A DNA stretch of 10,355 nucleotides from Myxococcales bacterium. Its GTDB lineage: Bacteria; Myxococcota_A; Polyangia; Polyangiales; Houyiibacteriaceae. The notes beneath the pieces are model-generated. The model saw only the letters and a program-made list of their open reading frames with translations, was not told the DNA's origin and searched no databases. A program made the translations under genes and the position numbers. Shown piece after piece: positions 6,341-10,355 of this stretch (position 1 is its first letter; each line of letters opens with the position of its first letter). The stretch covers positions 1 through 10,355 of the forward strand of contig JABDJF010000021.1 of assembly GCA_013002645.1 (NCBI GenBank). The letters are read 5' to 3'.

Positions 6341-7485
6341 GACAGCGCCTCGAGGTGGCGGTCGAGCTCGTCGTGCCACCATTGAATCGGCGCTTCTTCG
6401 ATCCCGTAGGTCATGCGCTCGTTCGCGCCGCTCGAAAGCCCCTTTTGGATCTGCTCGCAGACCCAGAGGTCTTCGCCCTTGAAAACACCGTCTTGGATGA
6501 GCTCGTAGTTGAGCTCCCAGTGCGCGCGCGCCTTTTCCGTTTGCGGCTCCGCGGGGATGATCAAGTCATGGTCCCAGTGAATTTCGCCCAAGGAAGTCGG
6601 GTAGGCCGTTGCTCGGCTCACGAAGCCTGGCTGCGCGACGAAAATCGTGTTCGGAAAGATGACGTAGGTTGGCGTCGCGAAATCGCGGATGTCTTCGATC
6701 GCATTGCGGGCCGACGCCTCGTAAAACCCGCCGCGGCCGACGATGGCGCGAACGTGCGGGCCCGCGAGCTCCGAATAGCTCCGGTGATCTTCGAAGTAGG
6801 GACCCACCGTCCTCTTGTGAAGGTGCCGAACGTGGTAGCCATCGAGAAAGGCTTCCATGACGATCTTCCAGTTCGTCCGTGCCGTCGTCGTCGCTCGCCG
6901 GAAGACGACGTGGTTTTCTAGATTCAAGGGACCGAGGTCGGGTTCCAGAGGATCGAGAAACGCGTCGAAGTCGTAGTCCCCAGCGGGCGTCGCAACGACC
7001 CAGATGAATCCGAAACGTTCAGCAACAGGCAGCGTCCGCAAGTTGAGCGCGGTCTTATCGAGTGATGGGAAGAGCTCTTCTCGCGGGATTTGGTCGAGCG
7101 TACCGTCCAAATCGTAGACCCAGCCGTGGTAGCGGCACTGAAAGCCCTTGCGCACCTTGCAGAAGCCGGAGTCCTCGAGAAGGCGCGTCCCCCGATGGCG
7201 GCAAACGTTGAGCATGGCGCGCAGCGCGCCTTCACGGTTGCGGGTGATCAGGAGCGGGACGCCCAGCGCGTCGTGGACGAGACAGGACCCCGGCGACCGG
7301 AGTTGAGAGACGTGCGCGACCGGTATCGGAAGCGAGCGCAACAGGCGTTGCTCCGACTCCAACCGAGCTTGATCCGTGTAGGCCGTGACCGGGTTCTGAA
7401 AGACGCCAAGTGACTGGTTGGGCCCCTCTTCGTACACACGAACGAGCTTCTCCACGAGTGCTTCGTAGATCGGCGGGTTCTTCAT
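6337..7485 (-). CDS. Rieske non-haem iron oxygenase, alpha subunit
   Basis: This 382-residue protein is a ring-hydroxylating-type oxygenase alpha subunit, which takes electrons from a reductase and activates O2 to hydroxylate, demethylate or otherwise oxidise a substrate. The Rieske [2Fe-2S] site is C95-R-H97-RG ... C117-RY-H120-GW. The catalytic domain has NWKIVMEAFLDGYHVRHLH, with Asp215 bridging the two centres and iron ligands His218 and His223. The third ligand is probably Asp339 in GEDLWVCEQIQKGL. ATG 7485 is preceded by GGAGG four bases upstream; the longer frame adds only unrelated residues. No beta subunit, ferredoxin or reductase gene is in the window, so electron supply is encoded elsewhere. 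It is followed directly by the hydratase gene (ATGA overlap) and is divergent from the cytochrome gene, 65 bases away. The general layout fits the homotrimeric alpha-only group. The substrate is unknown. Confidence 0.92.
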   Translation of the reverse strand: MKNPPIYEALVEKLVRVYEEGPNQSLGVFQNPVTAYTDQARLESEQRLLRSLPIPVAHVSQLRSPGSCLVHDALGVPLLITRNREGALRAMLNVCRHRGTRLLEDSGFCKVRKGFQCRYHGWVYDLDGTLDQIPREELFPSLDKTALNLRTLPVAERFGFIWVVATPAGDYDFDAFLDPLEPDLGPLNLENHVVFRRATTTARTNWKIVMEAFLDGYHVRHLHKRTVGPYFEDHRSYSELAGPHVRAIVGRGGFYEASARNAIEDIRDFATPTYVIFPNTIFVAQPGFVSRATAYPTSLGEIHWDHDLIIPAEPQTEKARAHWELNYELIQDGVFKGEDLWVCEQIQKGLSSGANERMTYGIEEAPIQWWHDELDRHLEALS

Positions 7486-7550
7486 CTCTCCTCCAGTACC
7501 ACATCGGGGCCCGCCGCTGCGCGGAAACCTCTGATATGCTCGCATCCGCC
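7486..7550. promoter_or_regulatory. 65-base divergent intergenic region
   Basis: This gap must hold or adjoin the promoters of the Rieske-hydratase and cytochrome-flavoenzyme operons. On the minus strand GGAGG (complement of 7490-7494) is a good ribosome binding site for the oxygenase. I see no convincing -35/-10 pair or palindrome. Promoters probably extend into the 5' ends of the genes. Confidence 0.3.
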
Positions 7551-8213
7551 ATGCGCATTTTCATCATGGTCGCCGTCCTCGTCGCACTGGCCGGTCTTGC
7601 GGCCGTCGCTTGGCTCACGGCGCGCGGTCCCAGCGCCGCGCAGGCCGAACGCATCGCCGAGGTGCTCGAGGACCGCCGGCCCGTCGGTGAGCCCGCTGCA
7701 TATGCGCATTGCGCCTCTTGTCATCTGCACGACGGCAGCGGCCGGCCCGACGGCTCGATCCCTCGACTCGCCGGACAGCGGCGCGCGGTCCTCGAAAACA
7801 AGCTCTATCGGCTCAGAGCCGGAACGATGCGCCTTCCCGTGATGGATCCCTACGCGCGTACCTTGCTGCCCAAGGAAGTCGGCGAAATCTCGGGCTACCT
7901 GTCCCAGTTGCCCGAGATCGAAATCGCGCCCAGCCCTGCTAGCCGCGAAGAACGCGCCCGGGGCGGAGCCCTGTACGCGCAGCATTGCGTCTCTTGTCAT
8001 GGGACCCGCGGCGAAGGGGACGATGGCGTCTTCGCCTCACGCCTTTGCGGTCAGTACGCTGGCTACCTCGAGCGCCGTCTCGAAGAAGCCGCCGCCGGGA
8101 CGCGCGGCACGGCCGATGCGATCATGCAAGGCGTGGTCGACACGGTGCCCGTCGACGATCTCGGGCTGATCGTGGCCTGGCTGTCGGCCGGCAAGGGATG
8201 CCCGTCGCCATGA
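7551..8213 (+). CDS. Exported di-haem cytochrome c (c4-like)
   Basis: The 220-residue product starts with a hydrophobic export signal or anchor (MRIFIMVAVLVALAGLAAVA). It carries two haem c attachment sites, CASCH at 54-58 and CVSCH at 146-150, each opening a cytochrome c domain. Likely sixth ligands are Met93 or Met98 (GTMRLPVMDPYARTL) in domain one and Met192 (ADAIMQGVVD) in domain two. The repeated two-domain plan resembles cytochrome c4 and similar periplasmic electron carriers. A Met at 7536 (MLASAM) would add five residues and is equally possible; neither start has a strong Shine-Dalgarno. The stop overlaps the start of the MAO-like gene as ATGA, so the two are translationally coupled. 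This cytochrome is therefore probably the dedicated electron acceptor of that flavoenzyme, passing electrons to a terminal oxidase or the bc1 branch. Confidence 0.9.
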   Translation: MRIFIMVAVLVALAGLAAVAWLTARGPSAAQAERIAEVLEDRRPVGEPAAYAHCASCHLHDGSGRPDGSIPRLAGQRRAVLENKLYRLRAGTMRLPVMDPYARTLLPKEVGEISGYLSQLPEIEIAPSPASREERARGGALYAQHCVSCHGTRGEGDDGVFASRLCGQYAGYLERRLEEAAAGTRGTADAIMQGVVDTVPVDDLGLIVAWLSAGKGCPSP

Positions 8214-9679
8214 CGAATCGATTCACGCGTAGGCGATTCGTTCGCGTGACCGGAGGCGCAGCCGCGGCAGCGTCGATCGGAGGGCCGGGTTTGGTGCGAG
8301 CCGCGGCCGATGAACGCGGGGTGGCGACGCGACACGTCAACTTGGTGATCATTGGAGGCGGGCTCTCGGGGCTGATGGCAGGGCGCGAGCTCCAGAAACG
8401 GGGCACCGATTCGTTCATCGTGCTCGAGGCGCGGGATCGCGTGGGCGGACGCACCCTCAACATGCCCATCGGCGGCGGGCACATCGTGGAGGTCGGCGGG
8501 GAGTGGATCGGCCCCGGTCAAAATGCCATTGCCGCCGTCATCGACGAGCTTCGGATCGGCGCCTTCGATCACTACTACGACGGCGACACGACCTACGACA
8601 TCGAGGGCCGGATCTCGCGCGGCCTCCTGCCGGACGTCAGCCTTTCCGAGGCCGTGGATTTCGGCAAGGTCGCCTGGCAGCTCGATCGTCTCGCCAAAAA
8701 GATGCCGGTCGGCGAACCCTGGCGCATGCAGAATGCTTCGACGCTCGACCAGACCACCCTCGGAAACTGGCTCCGCGAGCACGCTTCGACCAGCTTCACG
8801 CCGTCGGTGTTTCGCCTGATCAGCCGTGCGGTCTGGTCGGGATACCCGGAGCGCATCTCGCTGCTCTGGGTCTTGCACTATCTGCGTTCTGCCGGAGGCC
8901 TCTTGCCAGTGATCCTCAACGACGGAGGTGCCCAGGACCAGCGCATCGAAGGAGGCTCTCAAGTCATCTCGGAGCGCATGGCGTCCGACCTGGGCGATCG
9001 AGTTCTTCTCGGCCGCCCCGTCCTCCGGGTCGAAGACCGGCCTTCGGTGCGCATGCGGGTCGTGACTGCAACCGAGACCTTCACCGCCGACCGCGTCATC
9101 GTCGCGATGGCGCCGGCCGACACCGCACGAATCGACTTCGTACCGGCTCTGCCCACGCCGCGCCAGGACCTGGTCTCGGGCTGGGCGCGCCTTCCACGTC
9201 TTCCGCTGGTCAAAGCTGCCATGCTCTACGAACGCCCCTTCTGGCGCGCCGACGGACTGAATGGCGCGATGCAAAGCGACCGCAGCCCCATTCAGCTCGT
9301 GTTCGACAACTCGCCCGAAGACGCATCGATGGGCGTGCTCAGCTGCTTCCTTTCGGTCGTCGAGTGTCCTCACCTCGCCGACCGCAAACTGCGCGAGGAG
9401 GGTTTGAAAGAAGAGCTCGCGCGCTATTTTGGGCCGAACGCGCTCGACGCCAGTGGCTACGTCGAAAAGGACTGGGCGGCCGACCCCTGGAGCACCGGCT
9501 GCATCACGCCGTTGACACCCGGGGTGCTCACTGCCGCCGGCGAACACCTTCGCAAGCCGAGTGGCCGCATCTTTTGGGCCGGCACCGAGAGCGCCACGCG
9601 TTGGTGCGGGTACATGGACGGCGCGATCTCCGCGGGCGCGCGCGCAGCCGGCGAAGCGCACGCGTCGCTCAAAGGCTAG
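8210..9679 (+). CDS. Tat-exported flavin amine oxidase, monoamine-oxidase-like
   Basis: This 489-residue FAD enzyme probably oxidises an amine to an imine. The N-terminus has a twin-arginine signal, TRRRFVRV (6-13), followed by GGAAAAASIG, so it should be exported folded with FAD bound. The FAD-binding motif is VIIGGGLSGLMAG, followed by LEARDRVGGRT (72-82). The rest matches the monoamine oxidase group: GGEWIGPGQN, EGGSQVISERMASDLGDRV, Lys335 in LVKAAMLYERPFW (the place of the MAO flavin-site Lys), and AGTESATRWCGYMDGAISAGARAA near the C-terminus, with Tyr468. STGCITPLTPG aligns with SGGCYT of human MAO, whose Cys binds FAD covalently; here it is Cys431. The start overlaps the cytochrome stop as ATGA. 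The partner cytochrome suggests a dehydrogenase rather than an O2-using oxidase. The substrate is unknown. Its TAG overlaps the convergent carboxylase stop. Confidence 0.92.
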   Translation: MTNRFTRRRFVRVTGGAAAAASIGGPGLVRAAADERGVATRHVNLVIIGGGLSGLMAGRELQKRGTDSFIVLEARDRVGGRTLNMPIGGGHIVEVGGEWIGPGQNAIAAVIDELRIGAFDHYYDGDTTYDIEGRISRGLLPDVSLSEAVDFGKVAWQLDRLAKKMPVGEPWRMQNASTLDQTTLGNWLREHASTSFTPSVFRLISRAVWSGYPERISLLWVLHYLRSAGGLLPVILNDGGAQDQRIEGGSQVISERMASDLGDRVLLGRPVLRVEDRPSVRMRVVTATETFTADRVIVAMAPADTARIDFVPALPTPRQDLVSGWARLPRLPLVKAAMLYERPFWRADGLNGAMQSDRSPIQLVFDNSPEDASMGVLSCFLSVVECPHLADRKLREEGLKEELARYFGPNALDASGYVEKDWAADPWSTGCITPLTPGVLTAAGEHLRKPSGRIFWAGTESATRWCGYMDGAISAGARAAGEAHASLKG

Positions 9680-10355
9680 GGCGCCATGATTGCGCTGAGA
9701 ATCCAGCGGCGGCTGTCGATGGGGTCGATCACCGCGTCGATCTCGAAGTGCGCCGCCATGTTGACGGCTTTTCCGCGCTCGTAGAGCTTTTCCACCATTT
9801 GCTGGAACATCGTTTCGCGCGCCTCGGCGTCTTCGATCGCCGCCAGCTCTTTGCGAAAGCCGAGCTTCACCGCCCCTTCGAGGCCCATTCCTCCAAACTC
9901 GCCCGTCGGCCAGGAGATTGTAAACGCGGGCGCTTTGAAGCTCCCGCCTGCCATCGACTGCGCGCCGAGCCCATAGCCCTTGCGTAAGACGATGGTGCAG
10001 AAGGGAACTTCGAGGGCGGCGCTCGTCGTGAAGAGCTTGGCGGCCCGTTTCACGAGCCCGGTCTCTTCGGCGGCGGGCCCCACCATGAACCCCGGCGTGT
10101 CGCACAAGAACACCAAAGGCACGCCAAACGTGCTGCACAGCTCCATGAAGCGACTCGCTTTGTCGGCGGCCTCCCCGTCGATGGCGCCGCCGAGGTGCAT
10201 CGGGTTGTTTGCGACGATGCCCACGGGGCACCCCTCGATGCGCCCGAGCGTGGTGATCATCCCGGCGCCGAAGCCACCCCTGAGCTCGAGCAGCGAGCCC
10301 GTGTCCGCCAAGGTCTCGATGACCGCCTGCACGTCGTAAACGCGAAGCCTGTTTT
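9676..10355 (-). CDS. Acyl-CoA carboxylase carboxyltransferase subunit, partial
   Basis: This is the C-terminal 226 residues of a carboxyltransferase (beta) subunit of the propionyl-, methylcrotonyl- or acetyl-CoA carboxylase type, which moves CO2 from biotin to an acyl-CoA. The frame is open to the window edge, so the N-terminal half lies outside. Family landmarks are YDVQAVIETLADTGSLLE, GCPVGIVANNP, GGAIDGEAADKASRF, the VFLCDTPGFMVG segment, RKGYGLGAQSMAGG (the glycine-rich oxyanion region) and WPTGEFGGMGLEGAV. The C-terminal tail ends IDSRRWILSAIMAP. The acyl specificity cannot be read from this half. It is convergent with the MAO-like gene, and both use a TAG stop within the shared CTAG (9676-9679). 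It may act in breaking down a branched or propionyl-type product together with the hydratase, but the link is only by position. Confidence 0.9.
   Translation of the reverse strand, partial: NRLRVYDVQAVIETLADTGSLLELRGGFGAGMITTLGRIEGCPVGIVANNPMHLGGAIDGEAADKASRFMELCSTFGVPLVFLCDTPGFMVGPAAEETGLVKRAAKLFTTSAALEVPFCTIVLRKGYGLGAQSMAGGSFKAPAFTISWPTGEFGGMGLEGAVKLGFRKELAAIEDAEARETMFQQMVEKLYERGKAVNMAAHFEIDAVIDPIDSRRWILSAIMAP

Noticed and set aside
8063..10231. Very long minus-strand open frame (722 codons) across the MAO-like gene and into the carboxylase
   Set aside because: It is a GC-rich shadow: the + strand encodes a full MAO-like protein with motifs throughout, and the antisense product is Arg/Gly/Ala-rich without any family motif.

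Overview
The window is a compact, GC-rich (roughly 60-65% by eye) piece of a Gram-negative chromosome. Evidence for a Gram-negative host is a lipoprotein signal, a Tat-exported flavoenzyme and an exported di-haem c-type cytochrome. A stand-alone glutaminyl-tRNA synthetase, the GC content and the mix of catabolic genes would fit a myxobacterial or other 'deltaproteobacterial' lineage, but this is a low-confidence guess. There is no tRNA, rRNA, CRISPR array, insertion sequence or phage gene, and no gene-free stretch longer than about 200 bases.

Layout. (1) 55-1014 (+): a stand-alone DHH/DHHA1 phosphoesterase-like protein. (2) 1011-1640 (-): a TetR-family regulator, convergent with it and sharing 4 bases at the stop codons. 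(3) 1722-2111 (+): a small probable lipoprotein with four GxLW repeats. It is divergent from tetR, behind a consensus TTGACA promoter whose -10 region lies in a perfect 18-bp palindrome, the obvious candidate operator. (4) 2112-2301: an AT-rich island with several inverted repeats. (5) 2302-2454 (+): a 50-residue one-helix membrane protein. (6) 3739 to 2488 (-): a three-gene operon with 4-bp overlaps encoding a membrane-anchored rhodanese, a zinc-ribbon membrane protein and a DsbA-like thioredoxin-fold protein with a single active-site Cys. (7) 3847-5550 (+): glnS, preceded by a possible 15-codon leader ORF with a perfect Shine-Dalgarno whose stop overlaps the glnS start. (8) 7485 to 5556 (-): a Rieske non-haem iron oxygenase alpha subunit, overlapping by ATGA an enoyl-CoA hydratase gene that carries a one-base frameshift. 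(9) 7551-9679 (+): a di-haem cytochrome c overlapping by ATGA a Tat-exported monoamine-oxidase-like flavoenzyme. (10) 9676-10355 (-): the C-terminal part of an acyl-CoA carboxylase carboxyltransferase subunit, cut by the window edge.

How the genes work together. The right half (6337-10355) looks like a small catabolic neighbourhood. The Rieske oxygenase and the hydratase form one operon. Divergent from it, the cytochrome and the MAO-like enzyme form a second, plausibly a periplasmic amine dehydrogenase that gives its electrons to its own cytochrome instead of O2. A carboxylase follows. The left half holds two separate modules: a TetR/GxLW-lipoprotein pair and a thiol/sulfur-handling operon. 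The most noteworthy items are the cytochrome-MAO pair, the TetR-operator-lipoprotein module, the possible glnS leader peptide and the frameshifted hydratase.
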